Positions 44,357 through 52,090 of a stretch of 64,000 nt of DNA are shown one piece after another (position 1 is the first letter of the stretch; each line of letters begins with the position of its first letter). Where the stretch lies: assembly GCF_024662015.1 (NCBI RefSeq), contig NZ_CP102480.1:744001-808000 (forward strand), in the 5' to 3' direction. The stretch comes from Nisaea acidiphila (GTDB taxonomy: Bacteria; Pseudomonadota; Alphaproteobacteria; Thalassobaculales; Thalassobaculaceae). The notes below the pieces were generated by a model that had not been told where the DNA came from, ran no database searches, and saw nothing but the letters and a program-made list of their open reading frames with translations. The position numbers and the translations under genes were made by a program.

Positions 44357-45622
44357 CTAAATGGCCCACTCGGAACAGGCTTTTTCCCAAAGCCAATTCA
44401 GAGGTCCTGCCGGATCGTTCGGTCCCGGGCTCCTGCCGTGAATGACGCATTTTCCTCGGATATTCAGGAACGGGGTTTGGCATGCTGTGCCGGTCAGGAT
44501 TCGATCGATGTCCCGCCAATCGAAATCCATGCTGCCGAAGCAGTCTCCGACAAACTTCCAGCTCTCGAACTCCGCGGTTCCTCCGCGAGCCCGGAGAAGG
44601 AAATAGTCTGCAATTCTCTTGCCCAGCACTTGCCCCGCAGCGCTGTCGACCGGGTAGTGAACGCCGGCGATCACACGATTGACCGATATCCGTGCAGCCT
44701 GACGCAACAATTGTTGACGCCAGATACGCTTGGGTCTGAAGGACGCCTCTTCCTCCTCGCCGTCCGTCTCGGCGATCTGTTTTGAAAGCTGCTCATCCAT
44801 CGCCTTCGTCAGCTCCGCCAGAACATAAGCGACCATGAAGGCCTCGGTCGCATGGCCGCTTGGAAAAGTGCCGTGTCCCGGTGTCTGGAGCATTGGATTG
44901 ATTTGCGCGCTCAGTTCCACCGGACGCCTGCAAGCAAGGGAATGCTTGATCCGCATTTCAATGGCAAAGCAGGCGCTCAGGAGCGCCCCGAGCAATTCCA
45001 GAGTCCAGCGTGTACGTTCCGGATGCAGGAAGCCAATCCCCGCGAAGAACTCGAGGAACCCATCAACCTGAGAGAGGATTTCCGCAGCCCGATCCCTACG
45101 CAGATCCGCATAGTTATGGACATATTCGAGCTGGCAATTCAGGAACGTATTGACCGAGGGACGTTCCAGCTTCACCAGTTGCCCCTTCTTATCGGGAACT
45201 GAGCCTTCTTCCCGGGAATTGGCGATGCGGATTTTGACACCCGGGTCGCATGCCTCTCCAGGCTCTCCGCGTCTATTGGCGAAAAATTCGAGATTTTCGA
45301 GCAACTCAAAATCGAGGATCAACCCTCGCACGCGGGGCGACCATCGCTTCATGGCGCTCGCGTGGTCCGCAGGAAGCTCGGTTCTCCCCGGTCCCGGCTG
45401 ATACCAGGGCCCGACGATCCCGTCATAGTTCGAGATCAGAGCGCCGGAAGAAACCGGAGAGAGCAGACGACCGCCATTGCCGCCGTTTCCTCCATTTCCG
45501 CCATTGCCACCGTTTCCGCCATTGCCGCCATTGCCGCCATTGCCGCCATTTTCCAACCCGCCGCCATTCTCGAGGCCACCGCCGTTGAAAGGTCCTGCCA
45601 ACACCATGATTTCGTCCCCCAT
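44357..45622 (-). CDS. Soluble PAP2/haloperoxidase-fold protein with Asn-Gly-Gly repeats
   Basis: A 421-residue protein of the PAP2 / vanadium haloperoxidase fold. The three phosphate/vanadate-binding motifs are present in order: KHSLACRRP (K-x6-RP), HGTFPSGHATEAF (PSGH) and NRVIAGVHYPVDSAAG (R-x5-H-x3-D). No membrane helices are apparent, unlike lipid phosphatases. The N-terminal 50 residues are Gly-Asn-rich with nine consecutive Asn-Gly-Gly units. It could be an acid phosphatase or a haloperoxidase. It shares a strand with the subtilase, 39 bp upstream of it, and diverges from the SARP-like gene across AT-rich DNA. ATG at 45622; a second in-frame ATG lies at 45607. Confidence 0.8.
   Translation of the reverse strand: MGDEIMVLAGPFNGGGLENGGGLENGGNGGNGGNGGNGGNGGNGGNGGNGGRLLSPVSSGALISNYDGIVGPWYQPGPGRTELPADHASAMKRWSPRVRGLILDFELLENLEFFANRRGEPGEACDPGVKIRIANSREEGSVPDKKGQLVKLERPSVNTFLNCQLEYVHNYADLRRDRAAEILSQVDGFLEFFAGIGFLHPERTRWTLELLGALLSACFAIEMRIKHSLACRRPVELSAQINPMLQTPGHGTFPSGHATEAFMVAYVLAELTKAMDEQLSKQIAETDGEEEEASFRPKRIWRQQLLRQAARISVNRVIAGVHYPVDSAAGQVLGKRIADYFLLRARGGTAEFESWKFVGDCFGSMDFDWRDIDRILTGTACQTPFLNIRGKCVIHGRSPGPNDPAGPLNWLWEKACSEWAI
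45471..45551. repeat. Nine 9-bp tandem units encoding (Asn-Gly-Gly)9
   Basis: Nine adjacent 9-bp units, mostly CCGCCATTG on the plus strand with variants in units 2, 3, 5 and 9, code for Asn-Gly-Gly repeats near the N terminus of the PAP2-fold protein on the minus strand. A looser GGGLEN duplication adjoins them. Such tandem repeats tend to gain or lose whole units, which keeps the reading frame. Not a CRISPR: no spacers. Confidence 0.9.
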
Positions 45623-45881
45623 CTATCAGTCGCAGTGCTTTGAAGAACGCCGGCATCAAGGCGCCTTCACTCTCGCAAAAAGAGAAATGTGATATTGAAA
45701 TTGCCGATTTGATTTTATGATTTCAATACGACCTGCACATTTACGCATTGAATTCACGCTTTATTCACGGAATAATTGATACCGAATAGAAACAATTTTC
45801 TTTGCCTGAAGCGAAAAATTGCCCTCGGACACTTGTTTAGTGATCAGAGATCTTTGAAGAATCTGTTGCCGGGCGAAGACA
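45623..45881. promoter_or_regulatory. AT-rich divergent promoter region of the protease cluster
   Basis: This 259-bp interval separates the minus-strand subtilase/PAP2 unit from the plus-strand SARP-like gene. Its middle part (about 45685-45835) is much richer in A+T than flanking DNA, with runs such as TTGATTTTATGATTTC and GGAATAATTGATACC. It must hold both promoters. Exact -35/-10 boxes were not assigned. Confidence 0.5.
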
Positions 45882-47543
45882 GTGGGGTCGGTTCAATTGA
45901 ATATCGACGGCACACGTTCCTCTAACGCTTCCAGGCTCCGAATCTTCGTCGTCGGCCCCCTTAGAATACTTGGAGGCGACGGTAACGAATTGCAGTTGGA
46001 CTTGCGCCGTGCCCGAGCAATGCTTGCCGTTCTCGCATTGACGCCAAGTCACCGCCGGTCGCGCACAGCTCTTCAGTCGATGTTCTGGAGCCGCAACGGC
46101 CCCAGTGACGGAGCACAAAACCTACGAACCGCTCTCCGGCGCATCCGCGTCGCTTTAGGTGATGACGCTGACTGCGTGCATGCCGACAGCACCATGGTGG
46201 CATTGCAGTCGGGCCGGTTCGAAGTCGACATTGACACTTACGATTTTGCCGGGGCAGCAAACCTTCCCGAGTCGAACCAGCCTCTGCTTCTGGAAGATCT
46301 GGACATCCTCAAAGAGCCTGAATTCGAGGACTGGCTTCGCGATCAACGCTTGGCTTTCGAGACTCGACTGGACGAGGCATCGCGGCCAGCCCCTCAGGCC
46401 GCGACCAGTCGGAACAATAGGCTCGCCTTCTGGCTGAGGGTGTCTCCTCCGGACGGATTGAGCGGCTCGTCGGAGTATTTCTATTCCAACCTGGTCGCAA
46501 CGGCGATCGCCCAGGGTGTTTCGGAATGCGGAGCGGCGGAAATCGCAACCACAGAACGCGATACGCCCGGGATCAATCTGAAGGTTTCCATGCTGACGAA
46601 GCAGAATGGGGCCATAGCCTCCGCCTCGCTTTCCGAAGCTCATTCCGACCGAATCTTGTGGACGGGAAACCGGTTCATCCCGACCGGCGGGGAGCAAGTC
46701 TGCGACGAAACCGCTTTGATGCGCTTCGTGAATCAGATGGTGGATATAGCCGTTTACTGCTTCCGCAACCTCGGTTCCGACCGCAACATGGAGAATGCCT
46801 TCACGTTTGGTTTCGATGCCATCCAGAAGATGTTTCAACTCGGACGCGACGAGCTAATGGAGGCAGACGCCCTTCTCGACACAGCACTCGAACAGGACAT
46901 GAACGGGCTCACTCTGGCATGGAAAGCGTATTTGCGAACATTCCTGGTCGGCGAGCACAATTACGATCCTGGCCTCGTTTCGGAAGAAGTTCGTGCACTT
47001 TCAAGGCGAGCGATCGAATTAGCGCCCCTCAACGCGTATGTCCTCGCGTTGTCCTCATATGTCCACAGCTTCATTCTGCAAGAATTCCATGCAGGCCAAG
47101 AACTCGCCGAGCGAAGCACCGAACTGGCGCCGGGCAACCCACTTGGTCATGCCTTTCTCGGCGCCGCGGCCTCATATAATGGCCGCCACGAGCAAGGTCT
47201 GGTCCATCTGACAAGGGCCCGGGAGCTATCCGGTCCGGGTCCCTACGCTTTCACGATCGATTTCCTTGCCGGTGTCGCGTCCACCCTCGCTGGCCGGCAC
47301 GAAGAGGCCGTCTATCTGAACGAAATCGTCCGGCAAACAAAGCCGGACTACAAACCTGCTCAGCGTTTTCTGACCGCTCTCTATCTCAATCTTGGGGACA
47401 AGCAAAAAGCAATCGCAGCGATGGAAGAGCTGCGAAAATCCGAGCCGGACTTCTCGATCCGCAAGATGCGTGAACCGTCCTATCCGAGTGCGGCTCTGAA
47501 ATCGGCAGGCTTGCTCGCGCAGAATGACCCGGACTTCTCCTAG
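45882..47543 (+). CDS. SARP-like transcriptional regulator with TPR domain
   Basis: A 553-residue regulator. Residues 18-125 match the OmpR-type winged helix of SARP/BTAD proteins: LRIFVVGPLRILGGDGNELQLDLRRARAMLAVLALTP, then NLRTALRRIRVALGDD. The middle part (about 165-290) may be a TolB/FlgO-like signal domain as found in CadC-type regulators, and the last 220 residues are TPR helices (SRRAIELAPLNAYVLALSSYVHSFI). There is no nucleotide-binding (AAA/STAND) or cyclase domain. The start is GTG at 45882. A short hairpin terminator follows at 47547. It heads the plus-strand arm of the protease cluster and is the likely controller. Confidence 0.8.
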   Translation: MGSVQLNIDGTRSSNASRLRIFVVGPLRILGGDGNELQLDLRRARAMLAVLALTPSHRRSRTALQSMFWSRNGPSDGAQNLRTALRRIRVALGDDADCVHADSTMVALQSGRFEVDIDTYDFAGAANLPESNQPLLLEDLDILKEPEFEDWLRDQRLAFETRLDEASRPAPQAATSRNNRLAFWLRVSPPDGLSGSSEYFYSNLVATAIAQGVSECGAAEIATTERDTPGINLKVSMLTKQNGAIASASLSEAHSDRILWTGNRFIPTGGEQVCDETALMRFVNQMVDIAVYCFRNLGSDRNMENAFTFGFDAIQKMFQLGRDELMEADALLDTALEQDMNGLTLAWKAYLRTFLVGEHNYDPGLVSEEVRALSRRAIELAPLNAYVLALSSYVHSFILQEFHAGQELAERSTELAPGNPLGHAFLGAAASYNGRHEQGLVHLTRARELSGPGPYAFTIDFLAGVASTLAGRHEEAVYLNEIVRQTKPDYKPAQRFLTALYLNLGDKQKAIAAMEELRKSEPDFSIRKMREPSYPSAALKSAGLLAQNDPDFS

Positions 47544-47546
47544 AAC

Positions 47547-47566
47547 GGTCTTTCTGAAGACCTTTT
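47547..47566 (+). terminator. Short hairpin terminator after the SARP-like gene
   Basis: GGTCTT (47547-47552) and AAGACC (47557-47562) pair around TCTG, followed by TTTT. The stem is only 6 bp, so termination may be partial. It lies directly after the stop codon and separates this gene from the LuxR gene. Confidence 0.5.
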
Positions 47567-47670
47567 CACCGACTATTCACGGTTTGTAGACGTCCAGTCC
47601 ACGACCGGTAAACGGCGGTGGCATCAACTTGCTCCCAGTGGCTTCACAGATCCGCAGGGAGGGCCCCGTC

Positions 47671-48471
47671 ATGCGCTTGATCGATTTCACCGCCTACAGA
47701 GGCGCGCCGTTGCCGCCACCGGGCGCCGAACGGTATCCGACCGCTCCGAATGTTCTCCTAGTGCCGAGCGGCGACATGCGTCTTGCCGAACAAACGCCCC
47801 TCACGACCGATCTTCCGGAATTCTCTCACGTAGCGAAAGTGCAGTTTGCCGCCATGGCCTCAACGCTCGATCAGATGAAAATGGGCATCATTGTCCTTTC
47901 CGCGTCCGGCATCACGCTCCTCTGCAACCGTGAAGCAGACAGAATCCTTGAATTGGGCGATGGTCTGAGCATCGACAGCCAAGGCCGCCCGACCGTTGCC
48001 CGAACAACAGATGCAGCCCTTCTGCGTGACGGAATAGAAAACGCGCTGAACGAAAAAAACGGCACTCAGAGCCGATACACGATCGTTCCGATCCCGCGAC
48101 CGTCCGGGGCACCACCATTTCTCGTCCAAATCGCACCGCTTGACGATTCCGACACGGACCTCGCGCGACCGGAAGGTGCTGCCGTCCTTTATATCCTCGA
48201 CCCCGCGCGAGAAAGCGGGGTCCAGATCGGCGGTCTGACGGCAATGTTCGGCCTCACCAAAGCGGAAGCAGAGATAACGGCCTTGATCGCGGAGGGTCTC
48301 GACACAGCAGGGATCGCCGACCGTCGTCATGTGTCCCGCGAAACAGTACGCACCCACGTAAAACGCATCATGGACAAGACCGGGACCCATAACCGGGCCC
48401 AGCTTGTTCGGCTGGCACACATGCTTTCCCTGCCAGACAGCGCCGACTCCGGGAACCGCCGGGACAATTAA
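47671..48471 (+). CDS. LuxR-type helix-turn-helix regulator
   Basis: A 266-residue regulator. The C-terminal 65 residues are a LuxR/FixJ helix-turn-helix: FGLTKAEAEITALIAEGLDTAGIADRRHVSRETVRTHVKRIMDKTGTHNRAQLVRLAHML. The middle (about 75-195) resembles a PAS-like sensor (MASTLDQMKMGIIVLSASGITLLCNREADRILELGDG), a layout known in LuxR proteins that sense small ligands or redox state. ATG at 47671 is supported by AGGGAGG twelve bases upstream. It sits between the SARP-like gene and the lipoprotein-protease genes, so it may add a second control layer. Ligand unknown. Confidence 0.85.
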   Translation: MRLIDFTAYRGAPLPPPGAERYPTAPNVLLVPSGDMRLAEQTPLTTDLPEFSHVAKVQFAAMASTLDQMKMGIIVLSASGITLLCNREADRILELGDGLSIDSQGRPTVARTTDAALLRDGIENALNEKNGTQSRYTIVPIPRPSGAPPFLVQIAPLDDSDTDLARPEGAAVLYILDPARESGVQIGGLTAMFGLTKAEAEITALIAEGLDTAGIADRRHVSRETVRTHVKRIMDKTGTHNRAQLVRLAHMLSLPDSADSGNRRDN

Positions 48472-48480
48472 AGCAAGCAG

Positions 48481-48498
48481 GTCCCCCAGCCGGGGGAC
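48481..48498. other. GC-rich hairpin after the LuxR gene
   Basis: GTCCCCC (48481-48487) and GGGGGAC (48492-48498) pair around AGCC, 9 bp after the LuxR stop codon. No T-run follows, so it is either a weak terminator or an mRNA-stabilising structure. Confidence 0.4.
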
Positions 48499-48589
48499 GC
48501 GCGTGCTCCGAAAATGAATTGCAATCCAAGAACAAACTCATTCGCGGCCCTGGCTACCAGGGAAGGGTTCAAGTCAAGGAGTAACCCCG

Positions 48590-49333
48590 ATGATCAGCCT
48601 TGATACAAACAAGATAGAAATTCAATCGGCGAAAGACGGCACGTCCACCCGACAGCCACGCCGCCTAAAGAAAATGGCTGCAGGTTTGATCTGCGCATCT
48701 GTGATGCTCAGTGGATGCAGCACGGTAATGTTGCCGCATATTGAAGAAAAGCCGTTGCCATTTACATGTCCGGCCGTCTCCGAGACGGAAAACCAGCTCT
48801 GCTATATTTCGTCACTGGAAAAAAATTACATTGAAGATGCCAAAAAACTCGGTATCGAACGTAGCACCTACAATCTAGCGACGATCGCGGCGGCAGTCGT
48901 CGGCGCCGTTGGTCTAACGTTCGACGCTCATACCGATCTGGTTCTAGGCAGCGGCATTTTTGCCGGTGGCATCCAGACCGTGAACGCGTATGCCAGCCCC
49001 GCCGCCAAGCAAAAACTACTTCTCACCTCGATTCAGCAGCTCCGGTGCGTCTCTTCAACGACCAGGAGATCGGTCGCCGGGATTGATCTTAAAACAAGCC
49101 CGGATGACCCCGCTGCCGCCGTACTGGTTTCGGACTCAGTCGCTTCGATCGAATCGAAGCTGATTGGCGCCTGGCTTGCGACGTCACAAGACGTGTCATA
49201 CGCCAAAGTTCTCGAGAACATCAGAACAACAGCCAACACTCAACTTGAAAAATCAGACGCGACACTCAAAACGAGAAACAAAATAAATCTCGAAAAATTA
49301 GCCGTCGCGCTCGGGAAATGCGTCTCCGCCTAA
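48590..49333 (+). CDS. Hypothetical lipoprotein, 247 residues
   Basis: I do not recognise this family. An ATG at 48590 with AAGGAG eight bases before it gives a 28-residue n-region, then a hydrophobic core AAGLICASVMLSGCS with lipobox LSGC ending at residue 43. The mature part has two hydrophobic glycine-rich stretches (LATIAAAVVGAVGLTFD and LVLGSGIFAGGIQTVNAY) near residues 95-130, which could lie in a membrane, and four further cysteines. Base composition is lower in G+C than in neighbouring genes. It is the third gene on the plus-strand arm of the protease cluster, before the V8-like protease. Confidence 0.68.
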   Translation: MISLDTNKIEIQSAKDGTSTRQPRRLKKMAAGLICASVMLSGCSTVMLPHIEEKPLPFTCPAVSETENQLCYISSLEKNYIEDAKKLGIERSTYNLATIAAAVVGAVGLTFDAHTDLVLGSGIFAGGIQTVNAYASPAAKQKLLLTSIQQLRCVSSTTRRSVAGIDLKTSPDDPAAAVLVSDSVASIESKLIGAWLATSQDVSYAKVLENIRTTANTQLEKSDATLKTRNKINLEKLAVALGKCVSA

Positions 49334-49400
49334 ATCAGGAAACGAAAAAAAATAGTCTCTTGAAATACTAATTATTATCAAAACGAGCAGGAACCAAGAC

Positions 49401-50345
49401 ATGACTCCAACAGAAAACAAGACAAAAGAGTCCGAAATTGCCGAAATCTATCATTCCGGAACGGATGCAAGGCATCAGCCGACGTCGACGAACCCACTAG
49501 ACCGCGTTCTATATGGGGAAGATGATCGCCGCGACGTGCATAATCTCGCCGATGTGCAGGTCGACGCCGCACTCCTGCGGAAACTGATCGCCTCGACCGT
49601 TATTCTGACCGACAGAAGCAATTTAACAAAGCAGACGGACGGCTCTTACGAGCTTCGGGTCGAAAGTTTCGAGCGCCCGGATCCTACGACGGGAGTGGCA
49701 CTGCCGGCATGCTCGGGAGAACGCTTCGGGCATCAATATACAGGGGGCTGGTGCTCCGGCTTTCTGGTCGGCCCGGACGTCATCGTCACCGCGGGTCATT
49801 GCAATAAAAGCGCCGACTCCGTGACAAACACGGCCTACGTTTTTGGCTTCAGGGCCCAAACCGCGACCGACCCTGGAACCACCGCGTTCCGGGACGATCA
49901 GGTTTACTTCGGCAGAGAGCTTATCGCGCATGACCTTTCGGAAGATGGCGACTACGCGATTGTACGCCTTGACCGTCCAGTGACCGCTCCGGATGCCGAG
50001 CCGATGAAGGTTCGCGTCAGCGGTGAGGCAGGCATCGGCAGCAACATCGGTGTGATCGGCTATCCGAGCGGTCTGCCGGTCAAAATCGCTTTTGGCCCGG
50101 ATACGATCGTGATCCGCCGAGACGACCCATGGTTGCTCGCCAATCTGGACACCTATGGCGGCAATTCCGGGTCGGCGGTGCTCAACAGAGATGGTCTGGT
50201 TGAGGGCATCCTCGTGCGCGGAGCCCAAGACTACCATACCGACAGCCGAAACGGATGTTTCCGAAGCAACAGAGAGCTGAATTCAGAGGGCAGGGAAGTT
50301 GCCACAAAAGCCAGTGCATTCGTTGACAAGATTCCGCGAGGCTGA
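49401..50345 (+). CDS. V8/trypsin-like serine protease without signal peptide
   Basis: A 314-residue chymotrypsin-fold protease. The triad is complete: His133 in VTAGHC, Asp184 in EDGDYAIVRLD and Ser256 in YGGNSGSAV. The N-terminal DRVLYGEDDRRDVHN is typical of V8-like (glutamyl endopeptidase-type) proteases. The first 35 residues are polar with no hydrophobic signal, so export by Sec is not indicated. The ATG at 49401 follows GCAGGAAC. Its stop codon is one base before the start of the papain-like gene, a tight operon. Substrate unknown. Confidence 0.87.
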   Translation: MTPTENKTKESEIAEIYHSGTDARHQPTSTNPLDRVLYGEDDRRDVHNLADVQVDAALLRKLIASTVILTDRSNLTKQTDGSYELRVESFERPDPTTGVALPACSGERFGHQYTGGWCSGFLVGPDVIVTAGHCNKSADSVTNTAYVFGFRAQTATDPGTTAFRDDQVYFGRELIAHDLSEDGDYAIVRLDRPVTAPDAEPMKVRVSGEAGIGSNIGVIGYPSGLPVKIAFGPDTIVIRRDDPWLLANLDTYGGNSGSAVLNRDGLVEGILVRGAQDYHTDSRNGCFRSNRELNSEGREVATKASAFVDKIPRG

Positions 50346-50346
50346 G

Positions 50347-51192
50347 ATGACCCGAATCTCCGAAAATATCCGAACGAAGCGCCAAAATCTGGTCCTGAAC
50401 TGCGTTGAATCACGCAGCACGGAAACCGACTGGGGCATCCAGGACGCGCTGGATGCTCAGAATTGGGAAGCACATATATCAGGTCGTCCACTACAGAAAG
50501 ATAACGGGCGGCCGATTCCGGAAGAATGCGATCTTCGGGCCGATTGGTGGTCTGTTGGCAACCAGGAGGATTCCGGTGCGTGCGTCGGCTTCGCAACTGC
50601 CGATGGCGTGCTGCGATGGCTCTACGCACATAAAGGACTGATAAACCGGGACAACTTCCAAGAACGCCCCTCGCCTCGCTTCATATGGATGGCGAACAAG
50701 GAAACCGATGCATTCACGCGATATCCGACCACCTTTCTGGAGCGCGAGGGAACATCGACGAAACTCGCCCTTGGCGTCGCGCAGAAGTTCGGATGCGTAC
50801 CGGAAAGTATGCTCCCTATGAATGGGGACCTTTCCCGCGACAATATCAGCGTGTTCTTTACTGTAGCGGCGCAGTTCCGTATCAGCGGCTATTTCAACCT
50901 CGGCAACAACTTGACCGACTGGCGATCTTGGATCGCCAGCAACGGGCCAATACTGACCCGCTTGGATGTCGACGATCAGTGGTTCGGCTTGTTCGAAAAC
51001 AATCAGGTTCTTGCCGACTACGTCCCAGGCTCTGCCGGGCAAGGTCATGCAGTTTGTTTGGTGGGATATGACCGCGATCGCTTCATCATCCGCAACAGCT
51101 GGGGCCCGGATTGGGGCGATTCCGGCTTTGCATGGGCGACGGACACGTATGTTCAGGCGGCCTTTACCGAAGCGTATGGGGCGCTGATGTAA
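50347..51192 (+). CDS. C1-family (papain-like) cysteine protease without signal or propeptide
   Basis: A 281-residue papain-fold protease. The oxyanion Gln73 and nucleophile Cys79 lie in GNQEDSGACVGFA, six residues apart as in papain but lacking the disulphide cysteine and the Trp after the nucleophile. His234 is in GQGHAVCLVGYD and Asn250 in FIIRNSWGPDWGDSGF, so the triad is complete. There is neither a signal peptide nor a clear inhibitory prodomain, since the catalytic domain begins near residue 60. The ATG at 50347 lies one base past the V8-like stop. Followed by a membrane protein gene after 66 bp. Confidence 0.87.
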   Translation: MTRISENIRTKRQNLVLNCVESRSTETDWGIQDALDAQNWEAHISGRPLQKDNGRPIPEECDLRADWWSVGNQEDSGACVGFATADGVLRWLYAHKGLINRDNFQERPSPRFIWMANKETDAFTRYPTTFLEREGTSTKLALGVAQKFGCVPESMLPMNGDLSRDNISVFFTVAAQFRISGYFNLGNNLTDWRSWIASNGPILTRLDVDDQWFGLFENNQVLADYVPGSAGQGHAVCLVGYDRDRFIIRNSWGPDWGDSGFAWATDTYVQAAFTEAYGALM

Positions 51193-51258
51193 GGACCTTT
51201 TGCCTTCAATAAGCTTTCTTGAACGACTAAGGGCCGGAGATTGAAGAGGAGTTGAAAG

Positions 51259-51975
51259 ATGCAAGGTACGAACCCGGACTCGAAGAGGCTGACCGATCTA
51301 TCGCAGAGAGTCGGGACCGCACCCAATGAACCAAGTTTCGGACAATACGCGATGCTGGTCAGTGCAATCGGAATCGTCGTTTGCTTGTACGGCATCAACG
51401 GGCTGAATGACGCGCCGGACGGCGAATTCTGGGCCATAAGCGAGTTCACCCCTAAAGACAAAGCGGCGGACGGGCCCTTCCGCACGTTTCTCTCCCAACT
51501 GGGCATTCTCTATATCGTCGCTGCAATTCTTGAGAGGGCCCTCGACGTCTACGTGAAGGTTTGGCGCCAACCCGTTCGGGAAGCCCTCCAAAAATCCATC
51601 GAGTCGCTCTCGGAGGATATGGAGGCACTGCGGCTGAAAGGCGGCGATACGACAGCCCTGGATGAGACGATCCGGATTTCTCGTATAGCCCTTCAACGCT
51701 ATCGGGCTCGAACCCGCCAGGTCACGATACTCGTGGCAACGGCCGCCGCACTTGTCGTCTCGGCTGTCGGACCAAGAGTTCTTGGCGGGGTCTTCGAGCT
51801 TTCCGGCGACTACGCTTCCATGCAGGGGGCTCTGTTTACGTCTCTCGATATTTTCCTGACCGCCGGTTTGGTGGCTGGTGGGACTGCGGTACTGCACCCC
51901 ATGGTGACCACAACCACGACATTTTTTGCCGAAACCGCCAGTGCGCTGAAGGAACGACCGAAAGCAGGAAGATAA
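51259..51975 (+). CDS. Multi-pass membrane protein of unknown function
   Basis: A 238-residue protein I do not recognise. Four hydrophobic segments are visible: about residues 31-49 (AMLVSAIGIVVCLYGI), 78-97 (FLSQLGILYIVAAIL), 154-172 (VTILVATAAALVVSAVG) and 193-212 (FLTAGLVAGGTAVLHPM). A charged amphipathic helix with coiled-coil character lies between the second and third (about 105-150). ATG at 51259 is preceded by AGAGGAG. Last gene of the plus-strand arm; a strong intrinsic terminator follows. Confidence 0.68.
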   Translation: MQGTNPDSKRLTDLSQRVGTAPNEPSFGQYAMLVSAIGIVVCLYGINGLNDAPDGEFWAISEFTPKDKAADGPFRTFLSQLGILYIVAAILERALDVYVKVWRQPVREALQKSIESLSEDMEALRLKGGDTTALDETIRISRIALQRYRARTRQVTILVATAAALVVSAVGPRVLGGVFELSGDYASMQGALFTSLDIFLTAGLVAGGTAVLHPMVTTTTTFFAETASALKERPKAGR

Positions 51976-52014
51976 AAGCTGTTCCTGATTGGGCCTCCCT
52001 GACCCGAGAAACTC

Positions 52015-52046
52015 GGTACGGTGTCTTCGGCGCCGTACCTTTTCTT
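52015..52046 (+). terminator. Strong intrinsic terminator closing the protease cluster
   Basis: A 10-bp stem (52015-52024 with 52030-52039, two G-U pairs) around a CTTCG loop is followed by TTTTCTT. It lies 40 bp after the membrane protein stop and 44 bp before the tRNA-Leu on the opposite strand, so it insulates the two. Confidence 0.85.
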
Positions 52047-52090
52047 ATCTGCCGCCGTGTCCACCAGAAGGCTTCGCGAGAAGTGAAGTA

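Noticed and set aside
45471-45551. CRISPR array
   Set aside because: The units are adjacent 9-bp repeats without spacers and lie inside a coding frame.
45471-45692. Proline-rich plus-strand frame over the 9-bp repeats
   Set aside because: It is the complement of the Asn-Gly-Gly repeats and codes only for PPF/PPL runs.
51259-51975. Bacterial gasdermin
   Set aside because: The four-TM topology is not that of a gasdermin, and no acylated N-terminal Cys or beta-sheet pattern was seen. The protease-membrane idea is kept only as a hypothesis.
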